Positions 1 to 11,449 of a stretch of 64,000 nucleotides of DNA are shown here, one piece after another. The stretch comes from Plantago elongata. Taxonomy: Eukaryota; Streptophyta; Magnoliopsida; Lamiales; Plantaginaceae. A program made the translations under genes and the position numbers. Every line of letters starts with the position of its first letter. Positions within the stretch are counted from its first letter, which is position 1. The notes beneath the pieces were generated by a model. That model saw only the letters and a program-made list of their open reading frames with translations. It was not told the DNA's origin and ran no database searches. The DNA is taken from positions 1 through 64,000 of the forward strand of contig JAYMSP010000234.1 of NCBI GenBank assembly GCA_036897095.1, in the 5' to 3' direction.

Positions 1-95
1 TAATTGTAACAAAGTGCATCTCAGTTGGTAAACTCTTCACCTTCAATAAATAGGTTAGAGGTTTGAATGATCTCTAATCTTTTTTAAAAGAACTT
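1..95 (+). repeat. tRNA-related SINE-like element, family S1, degenerate copy
   Basis: Box-A-like CTCAGTTGGTAAAC and box-B-like AGGTTTGAATGATC are separated by CTTCACCTTCAATAAATAGG. The same order and wording occur at 45583-45690 (+) and 57780-57896 (-), so this is one dispersed family with a TG(A/T)(C/A)AACAAAGTGCA-like head. The 5' side touches the window edge. It is not a tRNA gene: the box B is degenerate and no acceptor stem is visible. Confidence 0.6.
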
Positions 96-169
96 ACAAA
101 ATACTTTGATGAATGCCCGGGTGGCGAATGATAATTGTTGGACAAATCTAGTTCTAGTCTAAAATACTT

Positions 170-412
170 TAGTTATAAAATTTTGTATTATATAATTCTA
201 GTCATATTATACTTTAATCTTAAAATCTTGTATTATATATAAAAAACATAATCAACTAAATTTGCTGAGGAAAAATTCTCCTATAAGTGAATGGAATCTT
301 GTATTATATAATTCTAATTTTATTATACTTTAGTCTTAAAATTTTATATTATATATAAAAAAACATGATCAACGGAATTTATTCAAAAAAAATATGCTCG
401 TAAGTGAATAGT
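170..412. repeat. Two-copy tandem repeat, ~116 bp
   Basis: The phrase GTATTATATAATTCTA recurs at 185 and 301, and the following ~100 bases (ACTTTA..TCTTAAAAT.., TATATATAAAAAA, CATGATCAAC-like, CTC.TAAGTGAATA-like) repeat in the same order with scattered differences. Diverged two-unit array, very AT-rich, no coding potential. Confidence 0.7.
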
Positions 413-3400
413 GCTTTTTTGGGCCGACTTCGCCGGAGAAAAGAGGTCACACAAGGCCAAGATGCTGAACTCAGAAAAATAATTGGCTATTAGATGGAAA
501 TTATGTATGAAATGAGGGAAGGAGTTGGCTTTGTTTAAATGCTAGAAGTGTAATGTAGATAATTCATTTGGCAATTAAGAGTACAAATGTAAATTCTTAT
601 GAGGTTACTTATGACAGACGTACTCCCTCCATTTTAATTAAATATTCTTAATTCTATACTTTATCTTTTTATATAATAAACAAACACTTTTTAGTGATTA
701 TTATATTAAAAAATTGATACATACCGAGTTGAAATTGTTAACTGCAGAGCAGCTCATTCTATTACTACTATACCCCTACTATTAATTCACCGAAATTAAT
801 TTCCATTCAATCTTATTTTCAACACCTAAAATAGATTAATTGGCTATATTAAAAATTCTATTTCAATAAAATATATATATACCATCTTCATTTCATTACA
901 AGATTTCTAGGTTGACTTGTTTTTTTCAACTTTTAACCGTAAATTACTCACAATTACACGACAAAAGAATAAAAAGAATTATATTATAAACACAATGCAA
1001 GTATATATTTTACTAATGTAACTTTATTTTGTATTTTTTACGGTCAAAATTTTAAGAAAAAGTCAAACCCTGAAGCTTCTATTATAGAGGAAATATTTTC
1101 TTAATTTTGATTCTATACCCACAACAAACTCCGACTTTATTTACAATATAATTTTAAAATATTATATAATGATAAAAATTAAAATGTTCAACAAAATTAT
1201 ATTAACTTTACTTCCTAATATTTTATAGTATAATTTAACTTAAACTTTTGCTATTATAATTTATAATTAATTCGTACAAAGAAAAGTTATAATTGAATAA
1301 TTTCTCCAGGCGGATTCGATTTTTAAAATTAGAGTTAGGAATAAATTCCTAACTGAAAACTAAGCTATTTCAATAATCATGATCACTAATCTATATCATC
1401 TAAATGTGGTGCATTCTGATCTCCAAATTGATGGCATTCTAGCAATTTAGAGACATTGATATGATATAATGAATTTAATTTATGAATTGTCTCATATTGA
1501 AGAAGGAATGAAACGGAGGATTTGTTTTGATGGAAACACATTGTGTGACCCAAGTAACTAAAGGGTAATATAGGAATTAACAAAATGCCCTGTTGTTAAG
1601 AAAATTTTCTAGACATATATCAATTCTCATTATATTAATAAAGTTGTAAGTGACTATTACAATAAGATAGTAAGTCAAAATTTTCCGTTAACTCCTCTCA
1701 CAACAAAAAGAAAATCAGCACTATGGCGAGAAAACAGGGCATCTACCGCTTCTGCAGCCGCCCTTACGATTCTCTACAGCTATTGTTGGACCAAAGAGTT
1801 TGCCAGCTGCACCAAGGAGTTGTCCAGTCACAACAACAGGGCTGCCCAGCCACAGCAAGAATTGTCCAGGCACAACAACCAGGGCTGCCTAGCCACATCA
1901 CTAAAGAGATCCGATGTATTCAATAAAACAAGCATCTACATCATGAAGAATTTATAAGATGCAAATTTTGATGGTGAATAATTAGGATATAATTCAGACC
2001 TTTTGATATAGTAAATTTTGACTATCAATGTTCGTGTGTGACTGGTGTAAAACTAGGATAAAATTTAACTCTATATTGAATCAAACTTTAGTTCTTTGTG
2101 TTTCGTATATGAAAAAATAAAAAATAAAAAGAAAGTAGATTAATAAAAAGTATAAACTAAATAAAGTATAAAAGATAATAATAAAGAATTAATTAGTAGA
2201 GTAAAATTATCATAATAAAATAAAGTTAAAAAATTATTAAAAATACCGAGTTGATCGCTAATCACACAATGAACCTCTTATTTGCAATGTTGCAACCCGT
2301 GGGTAGTACATTATTTGATGAATACTATTATTGACTTGTTGTGAAATACTCTAAGTCAATATGCATGGTGACATACAACGGTATTACAACGTAAATATAT
2401 ATTAAATTATTAAAAAGAGTGAACACACATGTGGCGGCAACTCATGAGCTTATTAAAATAAGGTTCGGTTGAATTAACATGTAGTTTTAGGTGAAGTTAA
2501 TATAAGTAATAAAAATAAATAAATTATAATTTATGAGATATGTAATAATATAAGTAATTTTGTATATAAAATTGAGAATGTTTAGTAGTATTTGTTTGAT
2601 GTAGGGTATATTTGTTTTAACTAAATATATTAAGTTACGTGGCATTATAAAAATTAGAAAAATATAAAATTATAATAAAATTACGTGAAATGGATAATTT
2701 TGCATTGCAGTCTTTAATTTTAAAACAAACATGTGGTAATTATTTATTTTGCAAGATCTAAACGATCATTTTATAATATTTACAAATCATTGAGTAGAAA
2801 CTAACAGAGTATTTACAATTTTAGATTTCTAAAATGTTGGTCACATGTAGTTTCAGTATTATCCCCACCATATAGGGATTAATAATCTCTGATTTCAAAT
2901 CCAATATAGTATTATTTTAAGCTAAAAATCAATTATGTTCTTGAAATTTGTTTATTTGTGCGGTTTGCCACTAATTTGTAGTAGCCTGCGAGTCGCCCAA
3001 CTTTAAAGAACAAGTCACATGGAAAATGGTCTTATGAAGTGGTTAAAATTGACGGATAAATATTATAATTAAAAATAAATAACTATTTTACTAAACAACA
3101 CTAGAACTATAAATATATAAATTAATATAAAATATTTACTTTAAATCATTATTAATATTATTTAAAATAGAAAAAATCTCTCGAGAAGCCAGAAAGTCAT
3201 GAGAGTCCTGTAAAAAAAGATTCAGTTGTATAACTAATATACAACAATACACTATTTACAAATAAATAAAACTTTACAATTTACATACAAATCCGCACGA
3301 TTAATATACAATATTGCAGGACTCTTGTAAAAATTTGGACTTTTTCAAGTTTTCTATTGTAGAAAAAATATTGAATTAATAATAATTTTACATTATAATA

Positions 3401-3774
3401 GAATTATCAATGATAATATAATTTTTAATAAGATTAAACCATATAAAATGTACAAGAAAAAAATTAGTTTCGGTTAGAGGTAAAATAGGAAAAATCTAAC
3501 TACTCTGATCCTCTTTTCTTTTATATATAGTAGAAAATTAATATTGTTGAATAAAACATTGAATTAACAATAATTTTACATTATAATAGAATTATCAATT
3601 ATTATAGTATAAATATTAATAAGATTAAACCATATAAAAATTGTAATAAAAAAATAATTATAATATGGGATAAAATAAGAAAATAAAAGTTGATCCGCTA
3701 ATTATCCTCCTGATTCTCTTCTCTCTTATAATAGTATAATAGATATAATAACAATAGATACTCAATGTATTTTA

Positions 3775-4026
3775 GGGGCTGATTGGCATGCAACTTAAAT
3801 GCCTCGATTTAAATGCCTGAATAGTGATCGGAATTGTAGTGGAATTGTTAAATTGTGTTTGGTATAGAATTGTAATTTGATAGGGTATTATAGGTTTGTT
3901 ATATAGGTAGATAAAAATGTTGCTATTGTAGAGCCATTTCGACCTTCGGCATTTAAATGCCATGACAAACACAAAATCCCCAAGTATCATTCAAACGGAC
4001 ATTTTGATGCTACTCCAATCAGCCCC
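3775..4026. mobile_element. Tourist-like (PIF/Harbinger-type) MITE
   Basis: The 252-bp element starts GGGGCTGATTGGCATGC and ends GCTACTCCAATCAGCCCC, giving a 12-bp terminal inverted repeat GGGGCTGATTGG, flanked on both sides by TTA. A TTA target duplication with a G-rich short inverted repeat is typical of Tourist MITEs. A second copy in inverse orientation lies at 56362-56614. The flanks also share an 11-bp string AATGTATTTTA (3764-3774 and just after the right end), longer than the expected 3-bp duplication. The apparent reading frame at 3772-3990 is inside the element and is not a gene. Confidence 0.75.
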
Positions 4027-4342
4027 TTAATGTATTTTACTAATTCACGTGACGTTGCGAACATCGATATAACTTAAAAGAAAAATATACTGGAAGACGC
4101 GATTTACGAAAAGCTTCATAAAAACAAGCACGCTTTCAACTTAAATATTGTTATTATGCATTTCACTTAGTTTCATCAACTCATCATCATAATTATCCTA
4201 TCAAAATCCCCAAATCGGAATATCCGAACCCTAATTCTCCACTCCAATCCACCATCACTCTCACCCTACACACAAATTCACACCCAAACCCCGATCTCCG
4301 ATCACCCCCGCCACTCTCTGCACCTTCACGAGCTCAATCACG

Positions 4343-7300
4343 ATGGACGTCGATGGCGGAGGCCGACCATTTCAGAGAAACGGTCCGATCCCGAAAAACA
4401 ATTACAACAACAACAACAACTCCAATCGGCCGAAAGTTTGCTACGATTGGTTACGAGGCAAATGCACGCGATATCCCTGCGCTTATCTACACAGTGAATT
4501 GCCGACGACGGCGAACGAGAAGCGAGCTCACCAGGGATTTGGTGACGACAATAGCAACAATCGCGGCGGGTTGAGGCGGACGGGGAATTCTTATTTCACG
4601 AACGGGAGTAATAGTATACAGAGAAAGCAGACGTTTACGAATACGAGTAGTACTAGTAGGAAGAAGTATGACAAGCCGTGTAACTTTTGGTTGAAAGGGG
4701 AGAACTGTCGGTATGGGGACGAGAAGTGTTGGTCTTTGCATAAGTGGTCGACCGGGGATTGCTTTTCGCACTTGAAGAATCTTGATAGTCATCATCAGGT
4801 CCGGTTTAAGAAGATTGTGTAGTTGTTTATATTCGAGTATTGGCCTGTTAAGTTGTTTGGCAGTATTGGTTTGAGTTGCAGACGTCTTGTTTCGGTATCT
4901 ATGACCGGATTGAGATGGTTTGTGGCTGATTATTATGCAATTCGTCTATCTGCTTTTGCCCCGTTTGAATTAGTTTGTTGCGGATATGTTTGCCTTGAAG
5001 TTTGGGTTTTAATTATGGATTTCTTGTTTCATTAAGTATGTGTGGATTGGGATTGGGGTGTTTATGGATGGTTATGAATTGTTGGAGTTTTCCTAGAAAT
5101 TTCCTGTTTTATTTGGTGCTAGATGTTGAATTTCCAGTTTCAATTTGTCAGAGGAGATGTTAATAGTTGGATATGTAAAGGTCTAAGTGATTGAAAGTAG
5201 TTTGCTATCATATTTAATAATTCGACGTGTAAAGGAATCTGTAAGTTTTGAGTGTAACTCGCAGTTACTTTTATCAGGCTGTTACTGGGATAACTTTGCC
5301 TTCGGGATCAGATAAGCTTTACACTGGAAGTCAAGATGAGACCGTTAGAATTTGGGATTGCCAATCTGGTCAGGTTCGTTTACGTCGCCATCACTGGTAT
5401 TACATTTTCCTCTGTTTGATTCTTTGCTTTAGCTGCTATGTTGAGGCCATCAACATATCAAACCCCCACACTCCCACAATGTCTATGTATTACCGAAAAT
5501 TTTTATATGCTTCTAGCTTGTCTTATAATATATCATGTATCCGTCCTGCTACAGGTGGCGAGTGTAGTAAATATGGGAAGTGCTGTTGGTTGCATGCTCA
5601 GTGAAGGACCATGGGTTTTTGTTGGTATAACGAATCTGGTCAAAGTAAGATAGTAACCTTTAAGTCTTAATAGTACTCTCCACTTTACTTACAAATATTG
5701 TTTTCACATCCCTGCCAGTGCTCCTTTTCCTAGAATTTAATTCCCATAATGCTTTATTAGGCATGGAACATCCAAACAATCACGGAGCTCAGTTTAAATG
5801 GACCAGTTGGAATGGTATATTCCCTAGTCGTTGGCAATGGTTTACTCTTTGCTGGTACACAGGTATTTACACCATTATAGAATTTTATGGCTCATTTTCC
5901 GCACTTGTTGTCATCATGTCTGTTGTTCATTCTGACATGCTTAGTGAATTGTTTGCATCAACTTAATTTTACCATGTGCACTCTAGATACGGACTTGGTC
6001 GGTGAACATATTCACTTTATCATTTTCGTTTTCCTCCTCCGGTCTGTTGGAGAAACAGGTGGGAGGAAATTCTCTTTCCCACAAGGATGATATTGCCTCC
6101 CCAAAGAAAGATCCATCTGGCTGGGAAATATATCATCCAAACAAACCAAACTAAGGAGGTAGTAGAATGAAGCTGAATGCTAAATTTCCACATCAAAGTG
6201 AATGCAAGCTAAATTAATGACCTTTTCCTTTCTTTTTGATATTTATCAGTGAAGGCAACATTTTCTATTTACTTAGTTTTTTACACAATCAGTTGCCGCA
6301 CATATGGTAAATAGATGTGATCTTCTCCTCATATTATTATCTGATACAGGATGGCACTATATTGGCATGGAAATTCAATGTTGCAGCCAATTGTTTTGAA
6401 CCTGCTGCAGCACTCAAGGGTCACACTCTTGCTGTGGTGACATTAGTTGTTGGAGGTTCCAGATTATACTCTGGTTCCATGGATCAATCAATCAAAGTAA
6501 GTCATCCAAGCCTTCCTGATTCACCCAAGGATGCTATTCCGAATGAACATTTTAATTCATTTTCACCTTTTTAATTTTCTTTTAGTTTTGACATGTATTA
6601 TTGCATATCCCTCCTTGTTGATGCTTTTCTTTTAGGTATGGAACCTTGAAACGTTACAATGCCTACAAACTTTGTCAGGACATACCGGTGTTGTAATGTC
6701 TGTTCTCTGCTGGGATCAGTTCCTTTTGTCAGCTTCGCTGGACAAAACTGTCAAGGTTTGCAGTCCTGTAATCCTGTTTAAATCTGCAAGATGGTTCTCG
6801 GTATATGTTGATTTATATAAATCTAAACAACATCAATGCACTCACTTTATTTCTACGCTTTGTGTAGGTCTGGGCTACAACAGCCACTGGTGACCTGGAA
6901 GTGACATACACCCATACTGAAGAGCATGTGAGTTTTTTGGTACTATCCATTTATGTTTATTCGTTGTCCGTATCTGAATAAGCATCATATATTAAGTTAT
7001 TTCCCTAATTATCTAGACCTTAGTCCCGGTTGGCCCTTACGTGGGTTGCATTTAGTTGTTGCACTTCCCCACTTCCTCCTCCATAGTTATTTAGTAGGTG
7101 GTTGTGGAAACGATGCCTCTTAAAATACACTTTCTAAAGCTTTGGTTCTCTTCAACAATAGACGAACATGAAATGAACTACGAGTATACTCCACATATAT
7201 GTTCTGACATGCATAAGCTTCCTGCAGGGTGTTCTCACTTTATGTGGCATGCACGATTCAGAGGCTAAGCCTGTCCTGATGTGCTCTTGCAATGACAACA

Positions 7301-7567
7301 CAATCCGAGTCTACGATTTGCCTACGTGAGTTGTAAACTCCTGTGTATTTTGCTTCATGATACATCTTTTTTCTTCTGGAGGATGTTCTCAACATTTTCT
7401 TTCCGTCTGTTCTGGTTCCTCCTAGATTTGCCGAGAGAGCTAAGATTTTTTCAAAGACAGAGGTTCGTTCTGTACAACTTGGTCCCGGCGGCTTATTTTT
7501 CACAGGAGAAGGATCCGGTTTTGTAAAAGTATGGAAATGGTCAACAGAACCCGCTACCACTTCATGA
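4343..7567 (+). CDS. ZFWD: CCCH zinc-finger / WD40 repeat protein (ZFWD family)
   Basis: Nine exons with GT..AG borders in consistent phase: 4343-4798, 5278-5373, 5555-5644, 5761-5862, 6350-6496, 6636-6755, 6868-6927, 7228-7325, 7426-7567; 436 residues, close to the ~430 of Arabidopsis ZFWD1. The N-terminus is Asn-rich and carries two CCCH fingers: C33/C41/C46/H50 and C113/C122/C129/H133. Residues ~143-436 form WD40 blades (SGSDKLYTGSQDETVRIWD; GSRLYSGSMDQSIKVWNL; LLSASLDKTVKVW; GSGFVKVWKWS near the end). Only the end of exon 8/start of exon 9 is a split codon (Thr). Plant ZFWD proteins are conserved, presumably RNA-binding scaffolds; molecular role is poorly known. Downstream it converges on SDH-A, 0.6 kb away; AATAAA-like signals lie near 7845 and 7927. 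Confidence 0.93.
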
Positions 7568-7987
7568 GAAGCAACCTATAGAGCCATATTGCGCCTCTTT
7601 TGTGCTGTTTCCAAGTTATTCTTTCTCGATGTACTCTGAGATGATCTACAAGATGACATGAGATGATCTACAAGATGACCTGGTAGAAGTATTTTCCCTG
7701 ATGATTTTGTGTCCTCATATGCGGCACACAGTTTTATAGTGTGGTCTAATACAGAAATAGACTTTATGCAATTCTGCAGGCCCTGTAGGCCATTGTATCT
7801 ACTATTGGGAGTGATGTGAAATTTTCTTTTGTTTCTTCTGGGAAATAAATGTCCTTTTTTTGGTTTCATCTTTGCCCAGATTAGATATAGAACCAGCAAT
7901 TGAGTTTACTGTGTTATTTTCTATGATAAATAAATGTTGAATTTACATACAAAGTAGAATGAAATAGTTTTTGTACATCATAAACGA

Positions 7988-8041
7988 ATACTCCCTCCGT
8001 CCCTGATCAAATGTGTACTTTTTTCTTCTTGGCGCAGAGTA
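7988..8041 (+). mobile_element. Stowaway-like MITE terminus (fragment)
   Basis: ACTCCCTCCGTCCCTGATC after a TA is the canonical-looking end of Stowaway-type plant MITEs. The opposite terminus is not visible, so only a fragment in the space between the two convergent genes is claimed. Confidence 0.4.
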
Positions 8042-8058
8042 CATTATTGCAACATCAG

Positions 8059-8202
8059 CAGAAACTACACACATACTTGCACTAACTTAACCTCTTGCAC
8101 AGGACTGCTGCTTTCTACAACTTAAATATCAGCAGAAACTAAACACACTGCACTAACTTAACCACTTGCACTGGACTGCTGCTTTCTACAACTTAAACAT
8201 GA
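8059..8202. repeat. 72-bp tandem duplication of SDH-A stop codon and 3' UTR
   Basis: ATCAGCAGAAACTA..CACTAACTTAACC..TTGCAC.GGACTGCTGCTTTCTACAACTTAAA occurs twice, about 72 bp apart. The right copy contains the genuine last codons and stop (CTA at 8186-8188 on the + strand). The left copy (near 8102-8133) repeats the end-of-gene sequence inside the 3' UTR. A small local duplication specific to SDH-A. Confidence 0.75.
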
Positions 8203-10004
8203 CCTTGATGGCATTGCCACCACGTCTGCTAGTTTCAAACGCTTCCTCGACTTCCTTCTGGCTGAAACCGAACCTATGCGTGATCAATGGCTTAACGTCA
8301 ATCTTGCCACTCATCAGGAACTCAATGCACAACGGCCACGTATTCTTGTACCGGAATACCCCTACCACGTCCACCTCCCTGAATGTTTTAAGTTGATAAA
8401 TTAGTTGTTAACTGTAAACATGATAAAACATCATTTAACGCATGATAAATAATGTCTATTGTAACATACCTCGCAGCAGCAGGTGCGAGAGGGATGGTCA
8501 TCTCATTGTGACCCATCCCGACAAGGCAGACTTTACCACCAGGTGAAGTGGCACCTAGAGCAATTGACATGGTATTACTATAACCCGCACAGTCAAAAGT
8601 CACGTCGACTTCAGCACCCATAGATTTCTTGATTCGCTCCACTTCTTCACCTACATCCTGTTCGAAAAAAAGGACTGTTTACAGATCTATAAAGAAAACA
8701 TAAAGAATCATTTGGGTGTCTCATTTTATGATCTTATCAACTAGGCCACACAGCTTTTGAGTTTGACACCCCTGAGATTAGTAACTATAAATAGCCTTAG
8801 GATGATAAGTTGCCAAGAGACACAAACCTCCATATCTGTTGAAATTCTGACTATCTCGTCTGCTCCGAGCTCCTTTGCCACTGTCAGGCGATGATCGTCT
8901 ACATCCACAACCATGATTCTTGGTGATCCATAAGCTCGAGCTGCAAGCAATGTAACGAGCCCTATGGCTCCTGCTCCAGTCACCAACACATTTGTTTCGG
9001 GGCCAACATTGGCACGGCGGCATGCATGAACTGCAACACTCAACGGCTCACACATTGCCCCTTCCTCCAAACTCACATTATCAGGCAATTTATAGCACAA
9101 GTAAGCAGGATGAACAATCTGTTACAATAATTCAAGAAAAGCTTCATCAATCAATTCAAATTTCAATATACTGCATTTGAGTTTCAGTTAGATTGGAAAC
9201 TCCATAGATGGTGTCATTTTAGATGACCTGTTTCGCGAGGGAACCGTGGTGAGGTGGAGTAGCGAAAAACTTCAAATCGGAGCAGAGATTATAATGGCCA
9301 TTCTTGCAAAGATTACATCTCCAGCAACTAACTCCAGGCTCCACAGCCACGCGGTCACCAGGCGCTAAATTATCCACTTCCGTCCCAACTTCCTCGATAA
9401 TACCAGCGCACTCGTGTCCCATCACCATTGGTTCGTTTACAACAAAGTCAGCTAATCTCATTTCCTGAAACATTAGAGAACAACATGTAAGACTATATCA
9501 TAGCGCAGCCCTATATTGTATCTGATAAAATTTCATCTTATATAAAAGTCCGAACTTAAATTAATTCGTCAAACAATATCTATCAATGTTCACAATACAT
9601 AACTAATCAAAACATGATCAATCATACACTACTTCATTCATCCAGCTCAATGAGAAGTGGAGTATGAGACGTACGTAGTAACCAACTAACTAAAATGCAT
9701 ATCAATTGATGCAGAGAATGAAGATTTTACCTTGAGGTACTGAACATCACTTCCACAAATACCCACAGCTTTGATCCTGATTCTAACATCATGAGAGCCT
9801 AATCCACAAGAACACAACAAAAATTAATCAAGAACACATTTTCCTCAATCAAATAACATAAATATAAATCAAAAAGAGAATTTAATAATAATTACCAAGA
9901 GTAGGTAGCTTAAAAGGCTGAATCTTAAGCTTGTTAGGACCAACAAGCCAAGCTGCCATTGTCACTTCATTGTCACCTCTAAACTCTCCTTTACCTTTCC
10001 CCAT
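8186..10004 (-). CDS. SDH: Sorbitol (polyol) dehydrogenase, tandem copy A
   Basis: Six exons on the minus strand: 10004-9896, 9798-9731, 9464-9228, 9118-8828, 8657-8470, 8378-8186; 361 residues. Zinc-dependent medium-chain dehydrogenase/reductase, expected cytosolic, oxidising sorbitol and related polyols to ketoses with NAD+. Visible: GICGSD with catalytic-zinc Cys51; GHE with His76/Glu77; four-Cys lobe [15 protein letters not shown]; nucleotide loop VTGAGAIGL followed by VVDVDD; C-terminal KVMFKL. Odd: GSDVQY instead of GSDVHY, so the family His is Gln56 (His in copy C). Intron 1 has a single exon/intron junction, unlike B and C. The ATG chosen gives MGKG, the common plant SDH start. An alternative is the L-idonate dehydrogenase sub-type, which I cannot exclude by eye. 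Confidence 0.92.
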
Positions 10005-11449
10005 TTCTACTTAACTAGCAATATACAAATATACAACTTTGAAGACTGATGATTTCAAGTTTCTACAACAAAAAAAAAAAAAAGTGAACTTGTTGTTTCT
10101 TGATAATGTGAAATTTGCTATGTCTTGAGTAGTAGTGTAGTGGAGTGCATATATATATATATAGAGAGAGCACATCAAGAGTCGTCTTTCACAAAATGAA
10201 AAAAAAGGAAACTGGAAACAAAAATGCATTACATTACATGACATTACATGATAGGTTGTGGTCTTAATTTTGACTAGTGGTATGTAGTTAGAGTCGTGTG
10301 TAATTGTTTAGGAAGTTTCAACCAAGATAAAAGTATGCTTATTTGGAGGTTTAGTCCAAGTTTATCTTGTTTCTAGCAAACTGATTTGATGGCAACGTAT
10401 CTAACTCGTCAATTTGGAGCCGACGATATGGAGTAGTTTGTAATAATCCACAGATGTCACAAAACTGAAAGTAGCTAACTAATTTCGGATTCGGAGATGA
10501 CTCAGCTGACAAAGATTTTGTTCCAAAATCACACATGGGCAAAGTGGATAATGACCCCGATCAATATCTGGATACTTGACCAACACATACTCCCCACACC
10601 ATCCTCAACTCAACTTCCTATTAATTTGATTACGAATTTTAATATAAAATCAAAAAAAAAAAGAATAAAGTAATAAAACAATTAAATGAAATATGAATAA
10701 GTACGAATACAATATGAAATATAATGAATAAAATAGAAAATATATAAATAAAGTAGGTGAAGAAGGGGAATTTTAGAGTTTGAAATGGATGAATAACGAA
10801 ATGAAAAGTTGAATTCGGAGCAGATGAAATATAATTGTTCGAATTGAATATATTCGACTACGTTGAATGCTAATATCCACATATTTAATTCGTGATTCAA
10901 TTATACTTTTGTTTAATTCGTGATCCTATACTTGTCAAGCCTTATTAAATAATATCATTCGAAACCTATTGAACCTTATTAAGTGCAAGTAAAAAATGAT
11001 TATTTAACTAAAAAAAGGTTATTCGTGAGGATTATTTTTCTTTTTATTTGTGTGATTAATGAAAATTGAAATGGTGGATCAACGGTTGTTGACTCAAGTG
11101 GTAAGGAACTTGAATTACTTAAGTAAGATCTCGAGAGTCTTGTGGGTGTAAAAAATGCCGTCCCCTAAAAAAGAGTCTGAAAGTGTTCGACTGAATTAGT
11201 CGCATAAGCGGATACCAGTAAAAAGTAAAAAATTCGCAATGGTGGTTATATTCTTTCGTGTAACATAGTAGTAAGTAGTAACGTTTATTGATTCAACGTA
11301 GCAATTGAAATCATAAACAAGCAAGTGTGACTCATTTGCTAGCTCACTAAGTTAACTCATATTTTATCACAAGATCCACACCATAAACACACAAACAGAA
11401 CGCACTTTGCATTGAATTGAATTGCTTGCTGCATATGTTTGTTTCACTG
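10005..11449. other. SDH-A upstream / SDH-B downstream spacer
   Basis: The first 150 bases are SDH-A leader, with an (AT)n stretch at 10149-10163 that can serve as its TATA region (read on the minus strand). An S3 SINE-like copy sits at 11083-11225. The remainder is AT-rich with no supported gene; short frames here are not conserved-looking. Confidence 0.6.
11083..11225 (+). repeat. tRNA-related SINE-like element, family S3, copy 1
   Basis: Box-A-like GACTCAAGTGGTAAGG is followed by ACTTGAATTACTTAAGTAAG and a tail AAGTGTTCGACTGAATTAGT..CATAAGCGGATACCAGTAAAAA. The same tail wording (TGTTTAGC.GAATTAGT..GCGGAT) recurs at 19462-19605 and 26098-26222. Confidence 0.5.

Larger units (their letters stand above)
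1..4342. other. Intergenic region with repeats, no convincing gene
   Basis: AT-rich sequence before the CCCH-WD40 gene. It holds a SINE-like head (1-95), a 116-bp tandem repeat (about 170-412), a lone Stowaway-like terminus near 628 (CTCCCTCCATTTTAATTA, no partner end found) and a Tourist-like MITE (3775-4026). A 67-codon frame at 1723-1926 carries a two-copy 42-bp internal repeat (TTGTCCAG at 1820 and 1862, encoding VQ-rich peptide). It matches nothing I recognise and is probably not a gene. The last ~140 bases (4200-4342) are C-rich and look like the 5' leader of the next gene. Confidence 0.6.

Noticed and set aside
1723-1926. Small gene encoding a VQ-rich 67-residue protein
   Set aside because: Internal 42-bp repeat, no recognisable motif, promoter or splice signals; too weak to list as a CDS.
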